A stretch of DNA of 64,000 bases from Sparassis latifolia (lineage: Eukaryota; Basidiomycota; Agaricomycetes; Polyporales; Sparassidaceae), in contig CM031561.1 in assembly GCA_018466975.1 (NCBI GenBank), positions 3,658,001 to 3,722,000 on the forward strand, written 5' to 3'. The notes under the pieces are model-generated. The model was given only the letters and a program-made list of their open reading frames with translations, was not told the origin of the DNA and made no database searches. The translations under genes were made by a program, and so were the position numbers. Position 1 is the first letter of the stretch, and each line of letters opens with the position of its first letter. Below, piece by piece: positions 45,067 through 56,709 of this stretch.

Positions 45067-46257
45067 ATGATGGCTGAATCTTGGTCAGTGAAATTATTCG
45101 ACGAGTGGACCACACGTACGAAGGTGCCGAATCCGGAAATGGGTGCCGATGGACAGGGATCGCAGTTCCTGCTCGAGACGTACGATCAGTTCGAGACAGT
45201 TGAGCGTCAATTTGATGTTCAGGTCGGTTCGGGTGGGTATTTGTACCTGGTGTGGCGAAGCTCGCGCGAGGAGGTTACACTGCGTGTGTCTGGATTTGTT
45301 TCTCAGATGAGTCTTCTGCCCCCTTTCAGGCGCTCATTCAGGTTTGTCACTTCTGCAGTTCACAAGCTGCTTGCCGATGTGATTGATTCGTATCTAGGCT
45401 GCCGAGGAAATCCGAATCTCGCTCTGCAGACTGTTGTGGTTGCGGTGAAGGTCCTGCATTCGGCGAGCCATCACTGCCCGATCAAACATCTTATGTTTCA
45501 TGGAAATGCATGCACGCCATGGAACGACATCTGTAATTGATGATGTCTGGCTTGGCACCATGCCGTGTTTTATTGCAGAGACACGTGTGCTCACGCCTAT
45601 GGTGGAAGCACCGTTGTTTGACAGTGCCAATCTGAACATGGTTATTGACCCGTATGGTGCATTGGCAGAGCTAGTTGCTGGTGGGAGGCTCTCGTGGACA
45701 TCAGACAATGTCGTGTCATGCATGGAGCTGAAGGGCGAGTATGACGACAGGTATGTCATGATATGAAATCATCTGTCTGCATTGCTTGAGGTGATGTTGT
45801 GTTTATGTAGGTGGTCTACTCCTGTGCAGTCATCCCTTGACATGGTGCGTGCCGGTGAGCTTGTTGAGCTTTCAGTAAACTTTCGGCTTCGTGAGCACGT
45901 GAGTCCAAATGGGGCAAACGTAGGTCGCAAGTTTCTTACACGACTTGACACTGTCATGATCGTGAGTCGCTTGGGGATGAAGGTGAGTTGGCGTTTGCCC
46001 GCATTTGTTTGTTATCAGAAAATGACTTCTAATGGTGGCTATAGCTGATTGCGGACTGCGAGTCAGAGCACTTGTCGATGATGCGTATTGCTGCGGCAGC
46101 TGATAACACTGGTGGAGGTAAGGCTCCGAAGAAGAGACGGTTCTCTTACCTCCAGTCTGTGCCTTCTGTTTTAACCAGTACTGAACAACACTTGAATTCA
46201 CTGACAGTATTGGACAAGACAGATGATGTAGATCAGGTAATGAAGCCGGTGGGATAG
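45067..46257 (+). CDS. Protein of unknown function, one apparent frame change
   Basis: From Met 45,067 (MMAESWSVKLFDEW) the reading is continuous through FLLETYDQFETVERQFDVQV, YLYLVWRSSREEVTLRVSGF and SQMSLLPPFRRSFRFVTSAV to HCPIKHLMFHGNACTP. Near 45,515-45,520 the sensible frame shifts by one base and continues VIDDVWLGTMPCFIAETRVL, ALAELVAGGRLSWTSDNVVS and MELKGEYDD. After an intron (about 45,751-45,810) come DMVRAGELVELSVNFRLREH and, after another (about 45,982-46,045), a basic Ser-rich end. No named domain. The frame change has no splice sites and may be a mutation or a sequence error. It is divergent to the interrupted gene, with repeats between. Upstream ATG 44,970 opens a short frame that could be a leader or uORF. 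Confidence 0.55.
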
Positions 46258-46435
46258 TTGCAGTACTGTTACATATAGTCATATGATATAAGATACTGAT
46301 GGTATGGCTGTCTTTTAAAAATTCAAATGAAAGGATCATCTGAGCATGAAGATCGTGTCGATCAGGTAATAAAGTCAGTAAAATAGGTATAGTGTCATAG
46401 TGGCAATAATACAATATTTTGTTGATTCAATTGAT

Positions 46436-47473
46436 TCAATTGAATGGACCATTTGATGTATACACGAGGATGTGCGCCCAGCGTCCGTCGAGTGTAAGGA
46501 GTGGTGTAAGGTCATCGGTATCCATTCTGTTTTCATATTGTGGGACACCGTCATTCTGTTGGTCGTCGTATATCCATCCTGAGTTGTCAGAGTGGAGGAG
46601 ACGTGCTGTAAAGTGACTAGATCCAAAGTATATTACAGTTGCCAATGAGTAGGTGGTCTGCATATTGAATTCCAGATCAAATATGGGAGTGATAACTGTA
46701 TGTTCCTGTGACGGATATTCAAAGTATAGGATGGGCGGTGGTGTAATGTTGCTTATATTATGATCAACTTCACTGTCGCATTGACATAGTAATCTTCTTG
46801 CATGCAGAATGGATGATGTCATGGTCTTACTTAACCAAGTTTGTATAGTTTGAGTTTCAGCAGAGGACTGCATGCCGGTGGACACAATAACAGATGAGAT
46901 TCTTAGTGTGATTGGGCGTGTTTGATGACAGGCAAGACACTGTATGGTCGTGACTATATTGTTAGTGGTGTTTTCCAATGCACATTCAATTATGCTTGCT
47001 GCAGAGGCAAACTGTGGACCATATCTTGGATATTCCATAGGTGATCGTCTACTAAGAAAATCTCGGAGAAAATCACGTTGCATGTTAAACTGCTCGGCAC
47101 TGGAGTCTGGGCTCAGATTCTCAAAACAACTGACCAACAGACTAGCAATAGCTGACTGATTCTTCCACATTGCACGCAAAGAAGAGCTCAGTTGAGAGTA
47201 GCTGTGATAAAGTGACATAAATGTGGCATCATATGCACATGAGTAGTCTGTGGATGACCATTGGCAACCGTGCTTATACATGTATGGTGATGAGTCAGAA
47301 TGTGGCATTGACATTGATGGCAAAATCCCTGATTCTTCCATTTGTGAGGCTTTCCGTTTGGTTCCTTTTGACTGTGAGCTACTGTCACTAAAGTTGACAT
47401 GAAATGACTTTGTGGAGATGTCATCTTCACTTTCAGGATTTGGCAAAGTACGAGGATCCTGTTTTAAAGCCAT
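46436..47473 (-). CDS. USP-like cysteine-protease domain at the Helitron C-terminus
   Basis: 345 codons overlapping the helicase end by 41 bp in another frame. The readings HYGFK (helicase) and QDPRTLPNPESEDD (this frame) look like one fusion protein broken by a one-base change in an A-run near 47,460. After a basic linker (TKRKASQ) it has a Cys box, YSCAYDATFMSLYHSYSQ (near 47,230), and a distal His box, SSHFTARLLHSDNSG then WIYDDQQNDG (near 46,600), in the order and relative spacing of ubiquitin-specific proteases. Between them are CLACH and LCQCD pairs that could bind zinc. Catalytic activity is inferred, not shown; a third residue (Asp/Asn) would be the N or D after the His box. No stop interrupts this part, unlike the Rep-helicase part. 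Confidence 0.6.
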   Translation of the reverse strand: MALKQDPRTLPNPESEDDISTKSFHVNFSDSSSQSKGTKRKASQMEESGILPSMSMPHSDSSPYMYKHGCQWSSTDYSCAYDATFMSLYHSYSQLSSSLRAMWKNQSAIASLLVSCFENLSPDSSAEQFNMQRDFLRDFLSRRSPMEYPRYGPQFASAASIIECALENTTNNIVTTIQCLACHQTRPITLRISSVIVSTGMQSSAETQTIQTWLSKTMTSSILHARRLLCQCDSEVDHNISNITPPPILYFEYPSQEHTVITPIFDLEFNMQTTYSLATVIYFGSSHFTARLLHSDNSGWIYDDQQNDGVPQYENRMDTDDLTPLLTLDGRWAHILVYTSNGPFN

Positions 47474-49151
47474 AGTGAATTAAAGTATTTTGCTCAAGCA
47501 CTTTAAATTTCTGTGTCTCATGGTATAGGTCAGCAGAAACAGGCTTGTTTAGCTGTTCCAACTTTACTGGCTCTGAGATGAATAGGGCATTTCGTGTGCG
47601 TGCTCTTGATGCAGCAACGTAGGCTGCAAAGCCGCCCTCAGTCATGTTGTTAAGTACTTTAGGCAGTGTTTTGCCTTGCGACGTGTGGCCGGTGACCGCA
47701 AATGCAGGTTGTATGATGAGTTGCAGTCGGGTAACTTGGTACCTTTGTGTATCTCCATTGGCATCTCTAAGTGTAGTTGTAAACCGCCATGTTGTTGGAG
47801 CAATAGGCACATAGCCTGAAGGCAAATCAGGCAGATGTACCTTGCTTGTAGGAAACTCAACTATAACACAATCTGCATATGTGTATCTGACAGGACAGTG
47901 TTTAATCGAGATGTGCCTAACTATGCCTTGAGCACTATTGGTGATTCCAAGTTCTGTGGAGATGTTTCGACTGCGTAGTACCACAGGCATGCCTACATAT
48001 AATGAAATGAATGCTGGGAGGGCACCTTCAGAAGTAAGTGGTGTTACATTGAGCCGCAGAAGTGCATCACGAATGGATTTCTCAGGTACCTGACCATCAA
48101 TCTTATCGACCGCTGTGCATATTATTAAGCTCAAACCATTGTCTGCATCACAGTTTGCCTGTGCCTTTTCAGTATTAATAACTTGTCGTAGCAGGTTGGT
48201 ATTGACAATTACTGTAGGATCATCATCATCATCTTTTATTTGAAGGCCATCAAGATGGGTCGCTGACTTAACTACCCGTGTATTAAATAGGTCAACATCT
48301 CCCATTGTGCATTCACGTGTTCGCAATCTGTTGACTGCATCACCATACTCAGGATCATCTTTCATACATTGTTGCTCAGTCAACTCTACCACTGCATTTA
48401 CTTGCTTCCATGCAAGTCGACCAAGCCTCTTGCTGAGTTCATCTGATGTCTGTCTTGCATATGCTGATATAGGTGTGTATAGCGGTGTGCCACCTACTGG
48501 AGGATATTGATAAAAATCTCCCGCAAAAATTATATTAATACCTCCAAACCATACATCTGGTTTTTCTTTGGCATAACGTAATGCATGATCTATCTCAGAG
48601 AGTAACTGACAGCTAACCAGTGAGATTTCATCAATAAGTACAAACTCAACACGCTGCCATTCATCACGCAATACTGTACAATTTTGAACACTAATTGTTA
48701 CTGTATAGTCCTGTTCACTTTCGCCCAGTCACCTGTTGCCTTTACCCTTTGTCTTTGATTGTATCTTCAAACCGAGTCCTTTGTGAATTGTCATTCCATT
48801 GATTAGAGCAGCAGCAGAGCCGGTAGGTGCAAGAAAACGAATTTGGTATAAGCAGCCAAAGTATGTCATCAATTCTTTCAAGGCTTTGACAACATGCGTC
48901 TTGCCTGTGCCACCGGGACCGGTGAGCAACAAGTACAGCGGTTCCATTACAGTGTCTGATTTGACTACATAGTTTTGAATAAAATGTTTTGCACAAATCT
49001 GAAAGGCACATGCCTGCTTAGCATTTAAACTGTAGGATGTCTGAACAGACTGTAGAACTTTCATTGGGGACTGTTCAACTAATGCAGTAGTATCACTCAT
49101 ATTTGGGGCTTCTGTGGATGTGGTTAATTGTTCTGGTATTGTAGGCGTCAT
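47433..49151 (-). CDS. Helitron PIF1-like helicase region (with stop)
   Basis: 5'-3' helicase that drives rolling-circle transposition. The first segment has LLLTGPGGTGKTHVVKAL (Walker A, near 48,905), then FLAPTGSAAALINGMTIHKG. An in-frame TGA at 48,729-48,731 follows, and the same frame resumes with EFVLIDEISLVS (Walker B), INIIFAGDFYQYPPVGG, LTEQQ and, at the end, LQLIIQPAFAVTGHTSQGKT and YVAASRARTRNALFIS (motifs V-VI). All helicase motifs are present. The nonsense codon would separate Walker A from Walker B, so as sequenced it is not functional unless read through. Confidence 0.88.
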
Positions 49152-52100
49152 GTAATACTCAGTGTATGCAGGAGTTTTTCGAGAGTAAACTGAGAGCTCA
49201 TGTTGCCAGCATTACGTCTTTTCTGCATTACTTGCATCTCTTGCTCATGTAGGGCTGACTTCCACTTCTGCAACTGCAAGTGGGTTATATTATATTTAAC
49301 AGTGGATAGTGCAGCTATCTTGTGATAAGTGTTATGATGGAGCCAATTGCACTGTTCAAGTAAAGAGACAAACTGCTGTATCTTAAAGTCATTGACTGCA
49401 CTTCGTCTATCATGTGATGTAACATCAACATCATCATCTGTGTCTGCTGTAACAGATGAGTACATGGATTTTGTCAAGTGACGTGATTCTGCTAGCAGCG
49501 TCACTCGCTTGCGCAACTGTTCACTGTCTCTTGCATCTTCGCATTCATATGCTGCCTCCCAGTTGCGCATCTTGGTTTTGCTGAACTCACTAAAGTCATA
49601 TACACTGAAGGTATGCTGAAAGGTGTCACCGTACTCTACAAGTGGAACTGTATCACTGAATGGTTTAAAGTGTGCCAGCATAAATATTGCATACCTTTCA
49701 CTATTTTCACGGCGAGGGATCAGTGTACCAATTGGACGTGGAACACGCTCCATATTAAAGTCAACATGCATTGGACTGAAGTGCTCAACAAGTACATGTG
49801 TATCTGCAAGAGGATGTTGTTCCTTTACAGAAAGGCGTGGAAGTACACCTAGTCGATCATCTGATGTATGATGGTTATGCTGTGCTGTTTTAGACTCTAA
49901 TGTGAAGTATCTGCAGAAGTCATAGAAGTTTAAGTGAGAAAGAGTGTCTGGTCTGTAGATGTAATCATCAATTTGGTTCCGTTCGAGTAGCTGTCCATTT
50001 TTATTCACTTTAATATTGATAGTACACTCTTCTATGTCATCAGCATCAGAATGATTATCCTCACCACTCTGACTTTCAATTTGCATAGCAAATGAATAAT
50101 GCTCTTTGACATAAAGCAGTAACAAAATAGATAGCAAGGGCTTTGTAGGATGTGATGAAATACTATCGCCTCTCTTACGTATGTACCAGGCTGCTTGCTG
50201 AGAGTGGATCTGTTGTTGACGCAAGAATTGAGCCAAGCACCTATTTAGTAAGGTTTTGTACTGTAACTAGTCAATTGTGAGGATTGGTCATTGCCACTGG
50301 GTAAACTTGCTACTGCCTTTGATAACAATGATAGCATCTGATAGGTTTTTAGGTCAACCTTAGTAATATAGTCTGTAATATAAAACATTGCAGCCTTCGC
50401 AGCTTTACCAGAAAGAATACATTTAATGTCATGATTATGTCTGCAAAAAACCAGAATATATGGATTGTAGTAGTTCACATTTGCATCTTTACACATCAGA
50501 ATGACAGAGTTAGTATTACGATCAAAATATGAGCTCTCAACAACCTCATGGGGAAATAAAAATCTGCATTTACCTTCATTACCGTATTTTTCACAGACTT
50601 TACGGTGTTGATGATGCTGCAAGACTTCTCCACATTTTTAATTTCAGTGACAAACACTGACTCCCATTCATTCAGAATATTGAGTGCGATTCACCAACAA
50701 TAGGTGGTTGTGGTGGTGCGTTCAATATGAGGTTAAATGACGTTTGATCAACTTGCATATCAATATTAGGCAAGTGATGAAATATAATGCTCTCCCAGTA
50801 TCTGAAAAATCGGTATTCAAACTCATGACTGTCACGCAACCTAGCATGCAAATCAGAAGGATTCAGACCTCCAAGTAGCCATAATACAAAGTGACCATGC
50901 AGTGTACCACGCTCAGTACATTCAGGTGTACCATAAAATGCACGCAACTTTCCTAAGATTCCACCTTGCCTTTTGGAGCGTCTCTTAGAAAAATCCCAGC
51001 CCAAGAGGTCTTCAAATATAGTGTGTATACAAAAGTAGAAGAAATCGCATGCTGCAACTGGATCTTTGGCCAGCCGCAAAGCACGTTCATGTGCAGGCAC
51101 AACTAGTGGAAATCGTTTGGCCAAGTCTACAGTAGTGTCACCATACATGACTTGGAAAATTGGATTATGTGCAGGCGAAGGATTTATGGTCATGTAAATA
51201 TGTGGCATGCCAAAGTAACCAAAGTAGCTACGTATCTCATTTCTGACCCGAATTTTTGAGGCTTGAGAACCAGGAATATGTCCACCAATAGTGTTCACAT
51301 GCTTTAGCAAGTCTAATGCATCTTTTTGCTGGTCAGTCAAATCTGCATATTTACCTTCATTCTCAAGATGGTTAGAGACTGACATAAGCAAGGAGGGTGA
51401 AAGAGTGACTAATCTTCTAGCGATAGTCTGAAAGTAGGGCTTTTGTACTACAAAGTGTGTGTGTAAGTGAGCAGAGCGACGCTGCCATATATTAAGTGCA
51501 ATGAACATAAACATGTGATGATACCGAAATGCCTTGTCTGCAAGATCAAGATAGTAGTTGACCTGAGTATCAAACTCTATTGGCTTTGGCCTACTAGGAT
51601 CTTCAAACCCACCAATGCCAAATGGATATAGTGTTGGAAACATACCTGGAAACAAGTTAGGATTGTTGTATTCAGAGACAGGCAGCATACCATGATGAAC
51701 TACAAGATCAGGTTGCGATGCAGTTGGATTAACTATACTTCTTATTGCCGCAGCAGTAAAGCTTCTCCCACTAAGTTTATCTCCTTCTGGATCTGACATG
51801 CCCATTTTCTCCATCATAAGTTGTGGTTCATTTGATAGAGGGCAGCTTTTGGCAAATAATTCTGCAGGATGTTCTGAAAAGCCTGCTGTTTCATCTTGAA
51901 ATATAAGTGTAGTATCCATTCTGTGATCTTCGACAATTCGTGAACTAAGACCCGGTAACACATCATCTTCAGGATACATATCAAGTGCAGACAGATCAAA
52001 AGTCATATGTTTATACAACTTGTTATGACTCTTAAGCCACAGTAAGAAGCTCCAAATCTTACACTTCCGCACACGATACATGTTTCCTACGTACTCAGGC

Positions 52101-53569
52101 TTAAACTTATGTGGACCAATAAAAACAACTGTAAGCATACCAGCAACATCGGCAGGTGTTCTTGGAAGCACTGATGCTGTGGAAACAACATTTAAATCAT
52201 GTGCACATGTGTTTCCATGAAACACCTTTGGCTGTGCAGGGTCAGATGACTGGTAAATTCTTGTGACATGTGCAGTGCTATGGTAGATTGCACAAACCAT
52301 TTCTTCAACCCAGGTTATATCATTGTATTGCTCAGGCAGACAACCACGATACAGATTATTAACTAAGCCATATTGTGGTGTAGTACGATGTTGTATTGCT
52401 GTATAGCAGCTCGAACAAATTTTGATAGCTGTGACCATGCCATTATCATAAGTCAGCCCTTTCTTATCCAACATACAGCCGTCTAACCTTGAGTCCTTAA
52501 AAACAAACTCAGAGCTATTCTGTTTAACTATGCAGTTTTCTAGAATGAAAGAATCTGTGATTTGGAATGCAGATAATACTTGCTTATTCTGCAGTAAACC
52601 ATCCATCTTATATTCAGAAATATGAATCTCATGTGACTGACGAGCACATACAGCACAAATTGAAGGTGAATGCCACTGAGTATGAGTGTAATAATTGTTC
52701 AGACAGTTAAGAATCACATTGTGAGGAACAAGTTGTGGCCATGCATCAATATATGCTTTTGTCTCTGCACTGTCCTGTTCAATTTCTAACACCTTTTCAA
52801 CTCTACGCTGCTCTTTCTTTGCATCACTGTTTGCATGAGACTCCATGTTTAATTTATCAAAAATCTCAGATGGAACACTTGACTTTAGTAGCTTGAAAAT
52901 GAGTTCACTACGAGGACTACATAACTCACTCTGAGATAAGAATGGTAAATGACACAAGATAGTATTCAAAAACTTTGAAGATTCAACTTTGAATAAGTAC
53001 TGGGACAACTCAACAATATGCTCAACTATAACTGTGCAACGTGCATGACGTTTTACCGGCAATTAGTTTGTAAACGTAATACCATAGTTATAAAGTGTTC
53101 GCATTAACACAGATGACAAACGGTGAATGAGAACACTAGCTGGAGTGACAAACCAGGGTAATTCTATACATAATTCTACAGGCAGTATGGCATATCCAAT
53201 TAATGGATGTTCCTCAAAAAGTGGAGAGTTCGCAGAACGTATTGCTAGTGCTACAGGTTCACCATACAATTTAATATACAGAGCACTGAGCAGAGCATAC
53301 CGGGATTTGAGAAGTTGATCATCACCATGCAGACACTTTGCTACATCTTCATTGGACATGATAGCAACAGATGCACGACTCAATTGAAAGTCAACAAGAA
53401 GTCTTCTGCAAATCTCAGACTTGTTACGGTCTTTCTGAGGTATTAAACAGTGAGATGACACAGCTGCAGACTGCAGAGTATGAAGACTTAACCTTTGGAG
53501 TGTACGCAAATACTGTTCATCAGACAAATAGAACCATGAGGGATTGAAATCTGCCATGGCTAAAGTCAA
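49148..53569 (-). CDS. Helitron Rep region, N-terminal and HUH nuclease parts (broken)
   Basis: Fragments 53,569-53,063, 53,062-50,672, 50,622-50,245 and 50,236-49,148. The N-terminal part includes a DUF6570-like region (RGCLPEQ, LRGLPRTPADV-type VLPRTPADVAG, FIGPHKFKPEYVGNMYRVRK). The Helitron-like N domain follows: HLHTHFVVQKPYF, MPHIYMTINPSPAHNPIFQV and the HUH metal-binding motif ERGTLHGHFVLWLL (near 50,900). The tyrosine motif MFYITDYITK (near 50,375), with two Tyr, completes the Rep nuclease, and QQQIHSQQAAWYIRKRGD marks the Rep-helicase link. A TAA at 53,063-53,065 and frame changes near 50,680, 50,635 and 50,255 break it. Known role of the family: nicking and ligating DNA ends. Confidence 0.85.
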
Positions 53570-53633
53570 TCGCTTATGCTACTTCAGTCCGAAGATTTAA
53601 AGGTGTTTCAACACAAATCCTTAGTGTACTTGA

Positions 53634-53745
53634 ACAGCGTGCTTGAAGACAAATACTTAATGTGCTTGAACACAAAATATTTAACGTGCTTGAACACGAA
53701 ATGTTTAATGTGCTTGAACACGAAATGTTTAACGTGCTTAGACAC
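53634..53745. repeat. 24-bp tandem repeat, about 4.5 copies
   Basis: Unit close to TGAACACGAAATGTTTAATG plus TGCT. Successive copies differ at a few positions (A/G, C/T). It sits about 70-180 bp upstream of the Helitron Rep start, where 5' regulatory or terminal sequence is expected. Confidence 0.85.
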
Positions 53746-54097
53746 GAACTCAATCAAAACAGCACTGCGAAACTGTGAACACAGTATCACAAATAGCAAC
53801 TGCATCGTGCAAATTAAACTGTAAGTATCCATTTGAACAAGTCAACAAGCATAGACGCACCTATTTTGCAGCTACACTTGTCCGAAACAGTCGCAAAAAA
53901 ACGCGAAAACTATGTCTTCAAGAGAGCAGGTCCACGCAGATTCTACATGGTTTAGTGGTGAATCAGTAGATTAGTAATAATACGAGAAGAAGAATACACT
54001 CACATGCAAAACAGAATGATGTCGTATAGCGACTCGTCGAGGAGCGACACTGAGGTGTAACGTCGTCCAGCAGCGCCAACATCGTCGAGAAATCGAG

Positions 54098-54290
54098 CGC
54101 GCACGTGATGTTTGCGAGCGCCATCCTACGTGAATAGACCTGCGCTGGAACACCGTGGGCAGGTCGAGCGCAAGGGCGGAATGTTCGCGAGCGCGATCTT
54201 ACGTAAATAGACCTGCACTCGAACAGTGTCGACAGGTCCAGTGCAACACCGACGTTCGCGACCGGAACCCTAGACGGAGTCAAGACTCAA
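54098..54290. repeat. 73-bp tandem repeat, about 2.5 copies
   Basis: The motif G(T/A)GTT(T/C)GCGAGCGC recurs near 54,109, 54,182 and 54,253. Each unit holds CTTACGTAAATAGACCTGC or a near variant and a CAGGTC(G/C)AG motif. GC-rich, non-coding. Origin unknown. Confidence 0.75.
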
Positions 54291-54644
54291 ATCGTAAGTG
54301 TTATTACTCAACTTATTTACTGATGTTGTTTTCGCACAACTTCATTCGCGGAGGCGACTGCCGTTTCCCCTTGCCAAAGCCCTCCTCCAGTTCCTGGAGT
54401 CGGGGAACCCTTTGTATGGCAGTTGCAGTTGACCTTGTCTATTCCTATATGGCGCTACGTGTCCACGTTCTTAGCCGTTCGCAAAAACAGAGTCATGTCA
54501 GTCCCGAGGCGGAAAAGAGCTCATAGAGAAAAAAGAAGGTAGTGAGAGTGCTATGCATGACATGGGATATTACAACAGACATATGACAACACAGAGAAAG
54601 AAACGCATAATGATATGCGAAAAACATAACCATCTGTAGACAAG

Positions 54645-56709
54645 TCAATGCTGCCCTAGGCCATTCGCGTTCGCAGGTGTGCCCAATGCACCCATACCTA
54701 CCCGGTCAAGCCAAGTCCGCATGGCCTCCGCCGCCTGTAAAGTGACGGCTAGCTTCGAGGCCATCATGCCACAAAACTGCGCATCATGCACTGCGAGCAG
54801 CTCCTGCACAGAGTTTCTGAGCCCGTCGAGTAGAGGCTGGACCTCTGTTCGGACGAACGCCGTGAGCGATGGCCGAACGGCGTCGAGGATCTGGTCTACA
54901 TCCCACGGACAGGTAGTGATGGTCGCGGGAGGAGGTTGCGCTAGCCGCAAGATGACGGCGGCATTAAGCACGCTAATTTCCTTCCGCATGGTTTCCATGC
55001 TGGTTTTGTAGCTTCCCTGCAACTAGACCTATGTGTTAGACACGGCTGTTCGGTAAAGGGAAAGCCACTCACTTCTTCGATCTGCTTCTTCAGCTCATGG
55101 TTCTCCAGCTTCAGGCGTTCGCTCTCGATGAGCATTGTGCCGCGGTCACGAATGAGGCCTCCAACCTCCTGCGCGAGCTCCGCGATCTCCTCGCCTGTGG
55201 TCGTTACCTCCTTCTCCAGCGACTCCAGTCGTTGCGCTGCGCCCTCGGAGAGTGAGGGTGACCGACGGCGCGCTGCCGCATTCTGAGCCATCTCCTCTCG
55301 CAGTGCAGTCACCTCCTGAGACATATCGCCGTACAGCGTGTTCACATTGTTTTCGACGCCAGCCAAGCTCTGCTCGAGGGAGTCCATCCGCTGCCTCATC
55401 TCATTCAATTCCGCGGCCTCGACCAACGTTGGCGCGTCGCTGCCACTACCGTCTGTCGACAATTTGCGCCGCTTCGCCGGCGTTGAGCTACCTTGTTCGG
55501 CGCGCACTCCACCAGCGTGCACGCGCGCGCTGACGGTCTGCAGCAGCTCACTCAGTTGTGCAACGGAGCTTCTCAGCTCCTCAATTTGTGTGACAAGCTC
55601 GGTATTGGAGGGCGGTTGTTCAGTAGCGAGCGCGGGCAAATCATCGACCTCCGCTAGGGCCGACACTGTGCGCTTGAGCTCGGCCTCGCGTGCAGCGCGG
55701 CGGGTCTTGAGGTCCGAGACGTGCGCCTGCACCCGTGTCTGCTCTTCTTCAGGCAGACTCGTGAAATGTGACGAGCCCACGAGCCGTGAGAGGTCGCGCA
55801 AATCACGATCGAGCTTCTCCCTTTCAGCACGGACGGTCGTCGCGGTAGAAAGAATTCTACGCAAGCCTACGTCAGACAAGCGGACAAAGGTGGACAGACG
55901 GTGCTCTGACTTACTCAATGCGAGTTGCCCATGTCTTGCGTTTGTCTTCGGCGGTGAGCACCGGGTCTGGTTGTGCCTCCGCCTTCACCGAGTTTGTGAT
56001 TGATCTGGGCACGACTTCCATGGGTACCACCTCGGGCGCGGTTGCCGCAGGCATGACGATCTTCAACGTACCCTTCTTCATCGGCGCATCACCAACCCTG
56101 GCCGCTGCAAGAACCGGAGATTCTGATAACTTGATAGCAACATTATCAGACGTGTTGGATTTGGGGAGGCTGCCTTTGCGACTGTCATGGATTGGAGAAC
56201 GTCGCTCGGTCAACCTCCCTGGGGACAATCGGTGCGGCCGAGTGCGAAATGGAGAGGAATTTTCACTGAAAGACACTGAGTCGTTTCTCCTTTGGCGCTC
56301 CTTGCTTCGTGAGCGGCGGCGGGGAGATACCGAGCGAGACTTCGGTCGGCGGCGCGGCGAGCGACCGGGAGAACGTGAGCGGGCTGGAGAATGCCCCCCT
56401 CGGTTGCGCGGGACATATGGGGAACGGGGACGATGATGCACAGGAACTATTGGCGGACCATATACCTTGTCCATTTCCTCGTCTGCGAGGAGGTGTGGCG
56501 CCGGCTTATCACGGCTCGTTAAAGCTTGCTCCCAGCCTGGTTGGTCCGGATGTTTGAATGTACAGTTTAGACGAGTGCAGCCCCGCACAGTAGTGGTACC
56601 GCGGTGTAGGTATGGCTTGCCTTCATTATCATACCACTGTGATTGGGGTAAGCTTCAAGATGGTTGGTGTGAAAGAACGAGAACGAACGAAACACCGCAC
56701 TGTCCTCAT
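54645..56709 (-). CDS. CCCH zinc-finger and coiled-coil protein
   Basis: A 9-nt first exon (56,709-56,701, Met-Arg-Thr) splices over about 65 bp to WYDNEGKPYLHRGTTT, then CTRLNCTFKHPDQPGW, a CCCH-type element. Next is an Arg/Ser-rich stretch (SPARSRSPGRSPRRRPKSRS), typical of RNA-processing factors. After an intron near 55,860-55,915 comes a long coiled coil (about 55,860-55,070) with heptad-like runs such as ELVTQIEELRSSVAQLSELL, a basic KRRKLS motif, and after another intron (about 55,027-55,072) a helical C-terminus with MRKEISVLNAAVILRLAQPP, ending GLGQH. Probably nuclear. No orthologue recognised by name; the CCCH plus SR plus coiled-coil layout suggests a role in RNA or chromatin, which is inference. 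Confidence 0.7.

Larger units (their letters stand above)
46436..53569 (-). mobile_element. Degenerate autonomous Helitron (coding body)
   Basis: Rolling-circle transposon coding region on the minus strand: N-terminal region and Rep (53,569-49,148), PIF1-like helicase (49,151-47,433) and a protease-like C-terminal domain (47,473-46,436). Fragments lie end to end in the correct order and are separated by in-frame stops (53,063-53,065 and 48,729-48,731) and one-base frame changes (near 50,680, 50,635, 50,255, 49,150 and 47,460). The element's own 5' TC and 3' CTRR-hairpin ends could not be fixed by eye, so outer limits are those of coding sequence only. Confidence 0.85.
53570..54644. other. Repeat-bearing region beyond the Helitron coding end
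   Basis: No gene supported. It contains the 24-bp repeat and the 73-bp repeat listed next. The Helitron 5' terminus should lie in or near this stretch. Confidence 0.5.

Noticed and set aside
54679..56003. Plus-strand frames of 110 and 221 codons
   Set aside because: They are mirrors of the Ser/Glu-rich coiled-coil gene on the minus strand.
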